Positions 1 through 6,858 are shown, counted from the stretch's first letter. The stretch: 17,713 bases of DNA from CAZQSS01 sp964596405 (GCA_964596405.1 CAZQSS010000017.1:1-17713); one strand, 5' to 3'. Program-made: numbers and translations. Notes: generated from the letters alone by a model not told the origin.

Positions 1-128
1 GTGGCGGTGATGGCGGCGACGAGAACCTTTCCGGGATTCTTGAGGAACTCCTGCAGATTCTCGCGCGTGATGCGCCCGCTCTCTACCTGCCTGTAAAACT
101 CCTCTGTCTGTTCGAACGTGGGTTTCAT
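1..128 (-). CDS. Truncated orphan protein, N-terminal part only
   Basis: A minus-strand reading frame begins with ATG at 128 and runs off the left edge of the window. The visible 42 residues begin MKPTFEQTEEFYRQVESG and continue as a charged, probably helical segment followed by NPGKVLVAAIT. The start was chosen because a textbook AAGGAG lies 7 nt upstream. The frame stays open further upstream to a TAG near 298, with an in-frame ATG at about 188 (FGIVPDVLMEVSADARSR before the chosen Met), so a longer protein cannot be excluded. That extension overlaps a strong leader hairpin and has no SD. I do not recognise the family. The gene has its own consensus promoter just beyond the rodA stop and a roughly 190-nt leader. 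Promoter and leader resemble those of the orphan gene at 6788. Confidence 0.6.
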   Translation of the reverse strand, partial: MKPTFEQTEEFYRQVESGRITRENLQEFLKNPGKVLVAAITA

Positions 129-219
129 TGTCCTGCTCCTTGCATCCGCTGACACTTCCATCAATACATCCGGCACTATGCCGAACATATCATGGTAAGC
201 CAGTCGGACACGTTTGAAA

Positions 220-281
220 CTGGGATTTATTCCCAGCCTTCTTTTGAATCGCTTAAACGAACGAGTCAAAAGAAAGCCGGG
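220..281 (-). promoter_or_regulatory. Structured leader: two overlapping hairpins before the gene at 128
   Basis: In the minus-strand transcript, positions 281-262 pair with 251-232 in a stem of about 20 bp (19 pairable, counting two G-T wobbles). The loop is about 10 nt. The last bases of that stem (236-232) also form one arm of a second perfect hairpin, CTGGGA-ATAAA-TCCCAG (236-220), so the two folds compete. There is no U-run after either, so this is not a plain intrinsic terminator. The structure is read directly from the sequence; a regulatory role is inferred. Confidence 0.5.
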
Positions 282-305
282 AAATTACCGCCTAATCTTG
301 CCTTA

Positions 306-317
306 TTGTAAAGAACA
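306..317 (-). promoter_or_regulatory. boxA-like motif in the initially transcribed region
   Basis: The minus-strand sequence TGTTCTTTACAA resembles the boxA antitermination site of bacterial rRNA leaders (TGYTCTTTRANA-like), bound by NusB/NusE. It begins only 4 nt after the -10 hexamer, so the transcript may start within the first bases of the motif. That weakens the boxA reading. A matching motif occurs at 6859-6871. Confidence 0.35.
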
Positions 318-321
318 ATTT

Positions 322-350
322 AGTATAGCACACTTTACGACTTTTGTCAA
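322..350 (-). promoter_or_regulatory. Sigma70-type promoter for the gene at 128
   Basis: On the minus strand TTGACA (350-345), a 17-nt spacer (344-328) and TATACT (327-322) form a near-consensus promoter, with TGC just before the -10 (extended -10). The -35 box lies only 7 nt beyond the rodA stop codon. The -10 region and following bases are identical over 23 nt to the promoter at 6876-6904. Confidence 0.85.
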
Positions 351-356
351 GCCCCC

Positions 357-1469
357 CTAGCCTTTTTGCCTATTTTTAGCGATAGATTGGGCGATGCCGA
401 TCAAAACAAAGTTCACCGTCAGCGAGGAGCCGCCGGCGCTCATAAACGGCAAAGTAATGCCGGTGACCGGCAACAAACCGATATTCATGCCCACATTGAT
501 AATAAACTGACTGAAAAATAATCCTAAAATACCCATCGCGGTAAACAAAGCGAAATCGTCACGCGCGGTCAGGGCGATTTTAATCAACCGATAAAATAAA
601 AAAAGAAAAACCAAAAGCACAAAACTGGAGCCCACCAAACCCAGCTCTTCGGCTATAACGGCAAAGATAAAATCCGTCTGTGTTTCCGGCAAAAAACGCA
701 ACTGGCTTTGCGAGCCATAACCCAAGCCGCGGCCAAAAACCTGGCCGGAACCGACCGCAATCACCGCCTGGGTAACATTATAACCGCGGTCCAACGGATC
801 GCGCGCCGGATCAACAAAAGTTAAAAATCTTTCCTTTTGATAATCTTTAAAAAGAAAAAGCCAAGAAAATAATATCGCGCCGGCTAAAAATAAAACCAGG
901 GCCAATAAATATTTTTTTTGTGTGCCCGCCACCAAAAGAACGGCCAGCCAAATTGAACAAAGTAATAAGGCCGAACCCAAATCCGGCTGAAAGATGACAA
1001 AAACCGACGGCAAGACAACTAAAAACAAGCTGGAGACAAAAAATCCCAGAGTTTTAAAACTGCGCGCTTCGCGGGCGGCTAAAACCGCCAGACCCAAAAT
1101 CACTCCCAATTTCATTAATTCCACCGGCTGAAAAGAAAATCCGAGCAAAGAAAACCAGCCGCGCGTGCCGCGCACCGTCACGCCAAAAAATAAAACTCCG
1201 ATTATCAAAAGCAGTGGGATGACGTAAAACAGTCGGCTGTTGAGCCGATAAAAATTATAATTAAAACTGGCGGCCAAAAACATCAAGCCCAACCCGACAA
1301 TCAAAAAAATAATCTGTTTTTTAAATTCCAAAAAAAGACTGTCCGGCCGGCCCAACCCGATGCTGTAGAGCGCGGCCAAACCAAAAAGAGTCAATAAAAA
1401 AACGGCGGCCAAAAGCCACCAATCCATGCCCGCAAAAGCGGACGTGATGCTTTTCAACCCCTTGGGCAT
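357..1469 (-). CDS. rodA: RodA, SEDS-family peptidoglycan glycosyltransferase
   Basis: This 370-residue polytopic membrane protein is a SEDS-family (RodA/FtsW/SpoVE) glycan polymerase. It would polymerise lipid II during lateral wall growth together with a class B PBP. About ten hydrophobic segments can be seen. Diagnostic SEDS signatures are present in order: FQPVELMKLG (family FQPSE), QPDLGSALL, FLPETQTDFIFAVIAEELG, and near the C terminus LPVTGITLPFMSAGGSSL. The last matches the family LPVTGIPLPFxSxGGSS closely and favours RodA/FtsW over other transporters. Length is normal for RodA. Start at 1469 has no SD; Met15 (MDWWLLAAVF) is an alternative. The usual partners mreBCD and pbp2 are not in the window. 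The gene to its right, 1640-2503, is on the same strand but separated by a repeat-rich spacer. Confidence 0.93.
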   Translation of the reverse strand: MPKGLKSITSAFAGMDWWLLAAVFLLTLFGLAALYSIGLGRPDSLFLEFKKQIIFLIVGLGLMFLAASFNYNFYRLNSRLFYVIPLLLIIGVLFFGVTVRGTRGWFSLLGFSFQPVELMKLGVILGLAVLAAREARSFKTLGFFVSSLFLVVLPSVFVIFQPDLGSALLLCSIWLAVLLVAGTQKKYLLALVLFLAGAILFSWLFLFKDYQKERFLTFVDPARDPLDRGYNVTQAVIAVGSGQVFGRGLGYGSQSQLRFLPETQTDFIFAVIAEELGLVGSSFVLLVFLFLFYRLIKIALTARDDFALFTAMGILGLFFSQFIINVGMNIGLLPVTGITLPFMSAGGSSLTVNFVLIGIAQSIAKNRQKG

Positions 1470-1481
1470 AAAGATTTAAAT

Positions 1482-1639
1482 CATAAATTTGAAACTCTTT
1501 ACAAATCATTTTTTAAGTTCAAAGTTCAAATGCCAAAGTTCAAATCAAATCCAAAATTCAAATGTCCAATTTTGACATTAGAGCTTTCTCTCCGCCCACG
1601 GGCGGATTGATTTGACATTTGAAATTTGGATTTTGAAAT
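1482..1639. repeat. AT-rich spacer of inverted TTCAAA/TTTGAA repeats
   Basis: The spacer between two minus-strand genes is built of short variants of AAGTTCAAA and AAATCCAAAATTCAAATG. These reappear inverted after 1610 (TTTGACATTTGAAATTTGG). The middle holds the palindrome TCCGCCCACGGGCGGA (1591-1606). It looks like the dispersed intergenic repeats common in CPR genomes rather than a gene. The CPR comparison is from general knowledge. Confidence 0.6.
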
Positions 1640-2503
1640 TTATTTACTATATACTTTTTCATCAAACACATTGATGCTTGGATAAACCTCTATGGATGTA
1701 GGATAAAGCCGCGGATCGATTGCCAGTTCCACCAGCCGCTTTTCTTCGGATTTAAAATTATCAACACCCACCACTTCGGCGCCAATCACACTTTCGCCGT
1801 TCTTCAACAAAACCACCAAATCCACCTGCCAATAACTGAAAAGGGAATTATTAAACACATTAAAGCTAATGCGATTTTCCGTCAACCCCAAAGCGACGGC
1901 CGGCGTAAATTTAAAATTACCGGTTTCAAAATTTTTTCTCTGGCTGATATAATCCCGGGGGTTTTTTATTTTGTGATTGGAAATTCTTTCCCAATCAATG
2001 TTTTTAATTTCAATATTGGCCTCGCCGTTTAAATCTTTTATGCCCAGCTCGGTGACCGGCCGGGATTCATTGGGTAACAAAAACGCGCGGCGCAATTCGG
2101 TTTTCCCGCCCCCAAAAACAAAATCATAATCAAATCGCACGATAAAATCATTATTGGGATTATTGAGTAAAGCCACCGCGTCAACCTTGGCGCCACTGAC
2201 AAAAGTATTTACGCCCTCTATCACAATCTGCTTGGCGGCAAAATGTTCTTTAAGATTTTTAAAATTCGTGAGCGGCCGGCTTATCTCTTTTAACATCGCC
2301 TGATCGGCCAGATAACCATTCACCAGATAATCCCCCCATTTATATAAACTGTAGCCGCCAAAGGCCACGTTAAAAACTATCAGGAAAATTATCAGAGCCT
2401 GATAGAGTTTGGGGCGATTGACCGTCAGCCAATAACCCATCTTCAGCTGTTTTTCGGTCAGATGATTGTCGCCGTTGGTAAATTCATCTATTGAGCCGGA
2501 CAT
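1640..2503 (-). CDS. Single-TM lineage protein of unknown function
   Basis: The 287-residue product has a hydrophilic N terminus (about 36 residues), one strong membrane segment (roughly residues 37-54, LIIFLIVFNVAFGGYSLY), and a large probably extracytoplasmic part. The C-terminal 90 residues (from NRISFNVFNNSLFSYWQVDL) look like a small beta-sandwich of the FxLYD type: asparagine-rich turn, alternating hydrophobics, and a line on hidden variation (NGESVIGAEVVGVDN). That resemblance is a suggestion only. No catalytic motif is visible. The gene has no SD. It has an extended -10 promoter (TGGTATAAT) about 95 nt upstream, with an inverted repeat in the leader. It sits next to rodA on the same strand, which is weak support for a cell-envelope role. 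Confidence 0.75.
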   Translation of the reverse strand: MSGSIDEFTNGDNHLTEKQLKMGYWLTVNRPKLYQALIIFLIVFNVAFGGYSLYKWGDYLVNGYLADQAMLKEISRPLTNFKNLKEHFAAKQIVIEGVNTFVSGAKVDAVALLNNPNNDFIVRFDYDFVFGGGKTELRRAFLLPNESRPVTELGIKDLNGEANIEIKNIDWERISNHKIKNPRDYISQRKNFETGNFKFTPAVALGLTENRISFNVFNNSLFSYWQVDLVVLLKNGESVIGAEVVGVDNFKSEEKRLVELAIDPRLYPTSIEVYPSINVFDEKVYSK

Positions 2504-2511
2504 AAATTAAA

Positions 2512-2590
2512 GATACTAATCTACAAATCTCACGGACGAATCTACGAATCGTATTTGTAGATTTGTATACCACATTCGTTGATTCGTATC
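2512..2590. repeat. Inverted repeat in leader of the gene at 2503
   Basis: The outer arms GATACTAATCTACAAAT and the complement of ATTCGTTGATTCGTATC pair imperfectly. An inner duplication of the motif AATCTACAAAT/AATCTACGAAT is also present. It lies between the -10 at 2597-2602 and the start at 2503, so it would be transcribed as a hairpin. Confidence 0.5.
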
Positions 2591-2596
2591 ATTTTT

Positions 2597-2605
2597 ATTA
2601 TACCA
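2597..2605 (-). promoter_or_regulatory. Extended -10 promoter for the gene at 2503
   Basis: On the minus strand TGG-TATAAT is a perfect extended -10 element. No good -35 is seen at 17 nt. The same TGGTATAAT occurs upstream of the minus-strand gene at 17488. Confidence 0.6.
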
Positions 2606-2633
2606 ATTTTTGACAAAACACGCCAGAACGGCC

Positions 2634-2856
2634 TTGACCCCGTTAGAGTTTCATTGGGGGTCCATCTAAAATAGAAAGAACCCAAGCGAAAGCCTGCCCG
2701 CCAATTGCCAACCTTCTTAATTTTATTTCCAAGATTATTAACTATGAAAGTATTGTTGACTGGCAGTACTCGCTCAATTGGCTTTGGCAGGCGGGCACCT
2801 AACGGCTCGGGCTGACTACAAGCAGTAATTAATTTAAAACTCTAAACGGGGTTGAC
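2634..2856 (+). mobile_element. Family A inverted-repeat element, copy 1 (MITE-like)
   Basis: A 223-bp noncoding element is bounded by TTGACCCCGTTAGAGTTT on the left and its inverted partner AAACTCTAAACGGGGTTGAC on the right. The partner has one extra A. It shares both ends and inner motifs (CAAGCGAAAGC; GACTGACTA-AAGCA) with copy 2 at 6998-7116. It is longer because of a roughly 100-bp interior segment with its own inverted ends (GCCCGCC...AATTG and CAATTGG...GGCGGGC). It encodes no protein. The right end supplies the -35 box for the gene at 2925. A non-autonomous transposable element or a structured RNA repeat are both possible. Confidence 0.65.
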
Positions 2857-2880
2857 ATTTTCCTCAAAACATACTACTGT
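2852..2880 (+). promoter_or_regulatory. Promoter for the gene at 2925, -35 inside family A right end
   Basis: TTGACA (2852-2857), 17-nt spacer, TACTGT (2875-2880). The -35 overlaps the terminal GGGGTTGAC of the element. The -10 is weaker than others here. A boxA-like CGATCTTTAAAA follows at 2889-2900. Confidence 0.6.
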
Positions 2881-2924
2881 AATCTTAACGATCTTTAAAA
2901 CCTAACACCGCATGGAGGTTCATA

Positions 2925-3320
2925 ATGGACAAGCTCAAAAAGAAGAAAATGCTGATTGTGATGGTGGGTTTGGCGATAGTCGCCGGCGTAGCGCTCTGCT
3001 ACATTACCGACTGGGCCCAGAGCAAGCCGGAACACCCGGCCGACTACCAGTGCGAGGAAAAGCAATGCGTCAAAAATCCGACCCCCGCCGAGCCGTCTAA
3101 CGAAGCCGGCCCAACCATTTCTTTCTTCGGCATCAAGGTGTCTGTTGTCGCGGTGGGCATTATCATCATGATCTTTTTAGCCGCCGCGTCTGCTCTCTTT
3201 TGCTACGCCTGGTACAAATACCCCGTCAGAAGTAAAAGTTTCTGGCGACTGACTTTACTGGCTTTCGCTCTCTTCTTTCTCTTCTGCATCTTCATGCGCC
3301 AGTTTCTGCCTTCGGGATAA
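2925..3320 (+). CDS. Small three-TM membrane protein, unknown
   Basis: The 131-residue product starts with a lysine-rich MDKLKKKK, then a membrane segment (residues 9-27). A polar loop of about 40 residues holds a Cys pair (Cys43 and Cys48, CEEKQC) and proline-rich sequence. Two further membrane segments follow (about 70-97 and 107-126). With the positive N terminus inside, the Cys loop would be outside the membrane. The start at 2925 was chosen because GGAGG sits 7 nt before it; the frame starting at 2912 is an overlapping shadow. The gene stands alone with its own promoter and a strong terminator, like a cassette. I do not recognise the family. Codon use (many GGC, GCC, CTG/CTC) is not far from its neighbours. 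Confidence 0.75.
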   Translation: MDKLKKKKMLIVMVGLAIVAGVALCYITDWAQSKPEHPADYQCEEKQCVKNPTPAEPSNEAGPTISFFGIKVSVVAVGIIIMIFLAAASALFCYAWYKYPVRSKSFWRLTLLAFALFFLFCIFMRQFLPSG

Positions 3321-3359
3321 CTCCCGCAAAAAAACCTAACAACTTCGTAACGAACCACG

Positions 3360-3390
3360 AACAGGTCGCCTCAAACGACCTGTTTTTTTT
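3360..3390 (+). terminator. Intrinsic terminator of the gene at 2925
   Basis: AACAGGTCG pairs perfectly with CGACCTGTT across a 7-nt loop (3360-3384). An uninterrupted run of T follows through 3390. Confidence 0.9.
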
Positions 3391-3416
3391 GTTAACGACT
3401 AAAATGACAACAGTGT

Positions 3417-3507
3417 TGTCATCCCTTCGTCAGGCTCAGGGCAGGCTCTGAGTGCCACAACGAAGGATCTAGATTCTTCTCCGCCAGCCGGCGGATCAGA
3501 ATGACAG
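3417..3507. repeat. Dispersed GTCATCC-type inverted repeat
   Basis: The element runs from TGTCATCCCTTCG to CAGAATGACAG. It contains GAAGGATCTAGATTCTTC and the palindrome TCCGCC-AGCC-GGCGGA. The arms and general design match the neighbour at 3551-3631 and the shorter copy at 16834-16877. Such GTCAT(T/C)C...GAATGAC repeats are widespread intergenic repeats in bacteria. Confidence 0.55.
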
Positions 3508-3550
3508 TTACTTTGAGTTTGGGGCTGGGATGAACCAACGACCACCACAA

Positions 3551-3631
3551 TGTCATTCCCGCGAAAGCGGGAATCTAGAAATACGCTTAATTTTACCAAA
3601 GCTGGATTCCCGATCGTGGTCGGGAATGACA
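3551..3631. repeat. GTCATTCCCG inverted-repeat element (dRS3-like)
   Basis: An 81-bp unit has perfect 11-bp inverted ends, TGTCATTCCCG and CGGGAATGACA. Each end also folds on itself: CCCGC-GAAA-GCGGG at left and TTCCCG...CGGGAA at right. It resembles the ATTCCC-N8-GGGAAT repeats known from Neisseria (dRS3) and many metagenomic genomes. It has no coding content. The stretch 3321-3789 holds only the terminator, these two repeats and the assembly gap. Confidence 0.65.
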
Positions 3632-3688
3632 GAAAAAAGTTTTTCAATACTCTATCTTTATCCCCATTTTGGTATTGCTAATAAGCGC

Positions 3689-3788
3689 NNNNNNNNNNNN
3701 NNNNNNNNNNNNNNNNNNNNNNNNNNNNNNNNNNNNNNNNNNNNNNNNNNNNNNNNNNNNNNNNNNNNNNNNNNNNNNNNNNNNNNNN
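3689..3788. other. Assembly gap of 100 N
   Basis: Exactly 100 undetermined bases stand before the gyrB ATG. The round number suggests a scaffolding placeholder, so true distance and content, including the gyrB promoter and RBS, are unknown. Confidence 0.95.
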
Positions 3789-3789
3789 T

Positions 3790-5856
3790 ATGACTAAAGA
3801 CAAACTCGTCAAAAAATCTCCAAAAGAAGACGGCTATACCGCCAGTAATATTCAGGTCTTGGAAGGCTTGGAACCGGTGCGCCAACGGCCGGGCATGTAT
3901 ATCGGATCCACCGGCAAAACCGGCTTGCATCATTTAATTTGGGAGGTGGTTGATAACTCGTTGGATGAAGCCATGGCCGGCCACGCCAATGAAATTGAAG
4001 TCAGCTTGCTCCCCGACCACAAAGTAAAAGTGAGCGACAACGGCCGCGGCATTCCGGTTGATTTGCACAAGCAATACAAAGTCTCGGCTTTGGAATTGGT
4101 GATGACTAAACTGCATGCCGGCGGCAAATTCGGCGGCGGCGGCTATAAAATTTCCGGCGGTTTGCACGGCGTGGGTGTTTCGGTAGTCAACGCCCTCTCT
4201 ACACATCTTAAAGTAGAAGTGCATCGCGACGGCGGCGCTTTTGTCCAAGAATATTATCGCGGCAAGCCGGATAAAAAAGTCAAACAAACCGGCAAAGCCA
4301 AAGACCACGGCACCACGGTTATTTTTGAACCCGACCCCACCATCTTTACCGAAACTTTGGAATTTGATTGGGAAATAATTTTGGATCACTTGCGCCAGCA
4401 GGCCTATCTGACCAAAGGCGTCAAAATTATTGTTACGGATGAACGCGACCCCAAAGACAAACAATCTTATATTTTCTTTTTTGAGGGCGGCGTGGCTTCT
4501 TACGTGCGTTTTTTAAATCGTTTGCAAGAACCCAAGCACGACAACATTTTTTACATTGAGAAAAAACTGGATGATGATGTGGTGGTGGAATTGGGCGTGC
4601 GTTATGTGGAAGATTATAAAGAACTGATTTTTGCCTTTGCCAACAACATCTACAATCCGGAAGGCGGCATGCATTTGGTGGGTTTCCGCACCTCACTCAC
4701 GAGGACTCTCAATGCCTACGCCCGCGGCCAAGGCTATTTAAAAGAGAAAGATGAAAACCTGACCGGTGAAGATGTGCGCGAAGGTTTGACCGCCGTCATC
4801 TCCGTCAAATTAAAAAATCCTCAATTTGAAGGCCAGACCAAAGCCAAACTCGGCAATCCCGAAATCAAATCAGCCGTGGAAACTATTTTTGGCGAAACCT
4901 TTACCATTTGGCTGGAAGAACATCCACGCGATGCCGAAGCGATTATCGGCAAGTGCGTTCTTGCGGCTAAAGCCCGCGCCGCCGCCCGCGTGGCTCGCGA
5001 CAATGTGCTGCGCAAAGGCGCGTTGGAAGGCTTTACTTTGCCGGGCAAACTCTCGGACTGTTCCAGCCGCGACGCCACCAACTCCGAATTATATATTGTG
5101 GAAGGCGACAGCGCCGGCGGTTCAGCCAAACAAGGTCGCGACCGCGAATTCCAGGCCATTCTGCCTCTGCGCGGCAAAATCCTCAACGTGGAACGCGCCC
5201 GCCTGGACAAAATCCTGGCCAATAATGAACTCAAATCTTTGATTATCGCCTTGGGCACCAATATCGGTGAAATGTTTGATATTACCAAACTTCGTTACCA
5301 TCGCGTCATTATTATGACTGATGCCGATGTGGATGGCGCCCATATCCGCACCCTGCTTTTAACTTTCTTTTATCGCTACTTTCCGGATTTAATCAATCAC
5401 GGCCACATCTTTATCGCCCAGCCGCCGCTTTTCCGCGTGCAGGTGGGCAAAGAATTCCGCTACGCGTTTAATGAAGAGGATAGAGAAAAGATTATTAAAG
5501 AACTAACCAAGGCCAAGAATCAGGAATTAGGAATTAGGAATAAGGCAGCCAAGACGAAAGAGGTGGCCGAGGCGGGCGGAGAAACAAAAACCGACGAGAG
5601 CGAAGAACCGGTGGCGGCGATGCTGGTCAATGGCCAAAAAGTGAACATTCAGCGCTACAAAGGTTTGGGCGAAATGAATCCGCAACAGTTGTGGGAAACC
5701 ACTATGGATCCGGCCACCCGCATTATGAAAAAGGTGGAAGTGGCGGATGCCGAAAAAGCCGATGAAATTTTTGACATCTTGATGGGCGACGAAGTGGAAC
5801 CCCGCAAACGGTTTATCCAAACTCACGCGAAGAGCGTAAGGAATTTGGATATTTAA
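3790..5856 (+). CDS. gyrB: DNA gyrase subunit B
   Basis: This 688-residue protein is the ATPase/TOPRIM subunit of DNA gyrase, which with GyrA introduces negative supercoils. The GHKL ATPase domain shows EVVDNSLDEAM (about residue 52), DNGRGIP (about 83) and GGLHGVGVSVVNALS. The TOPRIM domain has EGDSAGGSAKQGRDR (about 438) and DADVDGAHIRTLLLTF (from about 511). The C-terminal tail has QRYKGLGEMNPQQLWETTM and PRKRF. The KQGRDR form and the QRYKGLGEM tail favour GyrB over ParE. Residues from about 570 to 612 form a low-complexity charged insert (KNQELGIRNKAAKTKE...ETKTDESEEP) just before the tail. Its DNA contains tandem GGAATTA units like the spacer repeats. The start lies 2 nt after the gap, so the upstream RBS cannot be judged. 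A strong terminator follows. Confidence 0.96.
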   Translation: MTKDKLVKKSPKEDGYTASNIQVLEGLEPVRQRPGMYIGSTGKTGLHHLIWEVVDNSLDEAMAGHANEIEVSLLPDHKVKVSDNGRGIPVDLHKQYKVSALELVMTKLHAGGKFGGGGYKISGGLHGVGVSVVNALSTHLKVEVHRDGGAFVQEYYRGKPDKKVKQTGKAKDHGTTVIFEPDPTIFTETLEFDWEIILDHLRQQAYLTKGVKIIVTDERDPKDKQSYIFFFEGGVASYVRFLNRLQEPKHDNIFYIEKKLDDDVVVELGVRYVEDYKELIFAFANNIYNPEGGMHLVGFRTSLTRTLNAYARGQGYLKEKDENLTGEDVREGLTAVISVKLKNPQFEGQTKAKLGNPEIKSAVETIFGETFTIWLEEHPRDAEAIIGKCVLAAKARAAARVARDNVLRKGALEGFTLPGKLSDCSSRDATNSELYIVEGDSAGGSAKQGRDREFQAILPLRGKILNVERARLDKILANNELKSLIIALGTNIGEMFDITKLRYHRVIIMTDADVDGAHIRTLLLTFFYRYFPDLINHGHIFIAQPPLFRVQVGKEFRYAFNEEDREKIIKELTKAKNQELGIRNKAAKTKEVAEAGGETKTDESEEPVAAMLVNGQKVNIQRYKGLGEMNPQQLWETTMDPATRIMKKVEVADAEKADEIFDILMGDEVEPRKRFIQTHAKSVRNLDI

Positions 5857-5866
5857 TAATTCTCTA

Positions 5867-5896
5867 AATATCCCCCATTTCGGGGGATATTTTTTA
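5867..5896 (+). terminator. gyrB intrinsic terminator
   Basis: AAATATCCCCC pairs with GGGGGATATTT around loop ATTTC, followed by a T run. It lies 10 nt after the gyrB stop. Confidence 0.9.
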
Positions 5897-5934
5897 ATAA
5901 ATAAAAAACGCCGGTGTTTGTTAAACACCGGCGT
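5897..5934 (-). terminator. Terminator of the convergent minus-strand orphan gene
   Basis: A perfect 12-bp stem (5908-5919 with 5923-5934; ACGCCGGTGTTT and its complement) has a 3-nt loop. On the minus strand it is followed by TTTTTTATTTATT, so it terminates leftward transcription. Its presence supports a real minus-strand transcription unit at 5952-6788. Confidence 0.88.
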
Positions 5935-5951
5935 GTGTTCTCAATCCCTGT

Positions 5952-6383
5952 TTAGAGAATAGAGACGTCGGAAGAGGCTTTGTAGAGCTTGGCCTGTTTT
6001 TGGGCGTCGGCTGGCCAATGCTTGATCACGTCCTCGATTATATCAAGTGCCGTCTTCAGGTCGGCGTGAACCGACTGGATGCCCGCGCTCAAACAGAGCG
6101 GATCTCCGTCTTCACCGACGAAGGAGACAGAATCCTCCCGATACGGAAGCCTTGCAATCTCTTCGCCGTGAAACCCCTGATAGACTGTTTTGCCCTTCTT
6201 CCGGCGGGCAAAAGTGAACATGACCCGACCGGCCGATATAAATGTCCGCATCTCTGTCTTGCCGAACCTGCCGGTCATTCCGGATTCCTTACACTTATCT
6301 ACTATTTCAAACAGTCCCCGGCAGTAGACCAGCCGCAAAAACTTGTCGAACGTCTGCTGGAGAACGTGCTTTTGGGCGTTACA
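5952..6383 (-). pseudogene. Downstream part of an orphan gene, separated by in-frame TAG
   Basis: This reading frame continues in phase directly after the TAG at 6386-6384 that ends the upstream half. It stays open for 143 codons to TAA, ending ASSDVSIL. The sequence immediately after the stop (AQKHVLQQTFDKFLRLVYC) looks like a good amphipathic helix. There is no ATG until well inside the frame; the first possible initiator is TTG at 6338, without SD. These facts favour one ancestral 279-codon gene split by a nonsense change, over two genes. Sequencing error or amber readthrough are alternatives. The downstream half has a basic stretch FARRKKGKTVY. No family is recognised. A dedicated terminator follows. 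Confidence 0.55.
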
Positions 6384-6788
6384 CTAGGCGTCGATCTCCT
6401 GTCCAATCCCTTCCCGGCCGGTGATGTCTTTCAGTACAAAACCGAGAGTGGTCTGAACAGCAGAACCCTGGTCAAGAAGACTACTTACTCCGAGGTCTGT
6501 GATGTTTGGCACTTCGTGTCCCGTCTCCACCTCATACAGCTGGCGAAAACGGACAGTCGCCTGATCGGTCCCGGTTCGCAAATGTTCGAAAGCTCCGACC
6601 ATCAGCTGTGGAAGGTAGGGTTCTATCTCCCAAAAATCGTACTTTTCATCATGGGGAATATTTAACCCCGTCAGATACATGATGAGAAATTCCGCGAACG
6701 TTTTCTGCCCCCGCCAACGAACCTGATCCGTCGTTCCGTAATCGATAACGAAACGCCTCAAACTGTTGATCAGATCTTTCTTGTGCAT
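6384..6788 (-). CDS. Orphan protein, upstream half of a TAG-interrupted frame
   Basis: The 134-residue product begins MHKKDLINSLRRFVIDYG and contains a Trp/aromatic-rich stretch (EKYDFWEIEPYLPQLMVG). It has no visible membrane segment or catalytic motif and I do not recognise it. The start is well supported: GGAGG lies 7 nt upstream, preceded by a consensus promoter, a boxA-like motif and a leader hairpin. It ends in TAG with the frame continuing to 5952 (see that entry). Codon choice (CTG, CAG, GGG and mixed third positions) differs from the AAA/GGC/TTG-rich core genes around it, which suggests a different origin. A longer plus-strand open frame overlaps it antisense but has none of the expression signals. 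Confidence 0.6.
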   Translation of the reverse strand: MHKKDLINSLRRFVIDYGTTDQVRWRGQKTFAEFLIMYLTGLNIPHDEKYDFWEIEPYLPQLMVGAFEHLRTGTDQATVRFRQLYEVETGHEVPNITDLGVSSLLDQGSAVQTTLGFVLKDITGREGIGQEIDA

Positions 6789-6815
6789 TTGCCCGCCTCC
6801 ATTTTTCTTTTAGGT

Positions 6816-6853
6816 AGCCACTTGTCTGCGCCACTATGGCCAGACCTACGGCT
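6816..6853 (-). promoter_or_regulatory. Leader hairpin of the gene at 6788
   Basis: In the minus-strand leader, AGCC...GGCT encloses a tight hairpin in which GTCTG pairs with CAGAC and GCCA with TGGC around a TAG loop, with one bulged G. It lies between the boxA-like motif and the SD. Confidence 0.5.
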
Positions 6854-6858
6854 TGCCA

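Noticed and set aside
2634..2856. Family A ends as integron attC sites
   Set aside because: GTTAGAG and CTCTAAC come close to the core sites, but the last/first base breaks the GTTRRRY/RYYYAAC rule and the order of the arms is reversed.
3399..3660. Short frames in the GTCATTCC repeat zone
   Set aside because: The translations are of inverted repeats typical of non-coding dispersed elements, and one runs into the N gap.
4433..5343. Several minus-strand and shifted frames inside gyrB
   Set aside because: They are shadows of the well-supported GyrB frame, with no independent start signals or domains.
5908..5934. The 12-bp hairpin as a second gyrB terminator
   Set aside because: On the plus strand it is followed by GTGTTC, not T. 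The T-run is on the minus-strand side, so it belongs to the convergent gene.
6000..6665. Plus-strand 221-codon open frame antisense to the orphan gene
   Set aside because: It is longer than either minus-strand fragment, but it has no SD or promoter, contains no recognisable domain and is opposed by a complete minus-strand unit with promoter, SD and terminator.
5952..6788. Alternative genetic code with TAG as sense
   Set aside because: TAG also ends rodA at a normal family length and TGA/TAA act as stops elsewhere, so a genome-wide reassignment is not supported by this window.
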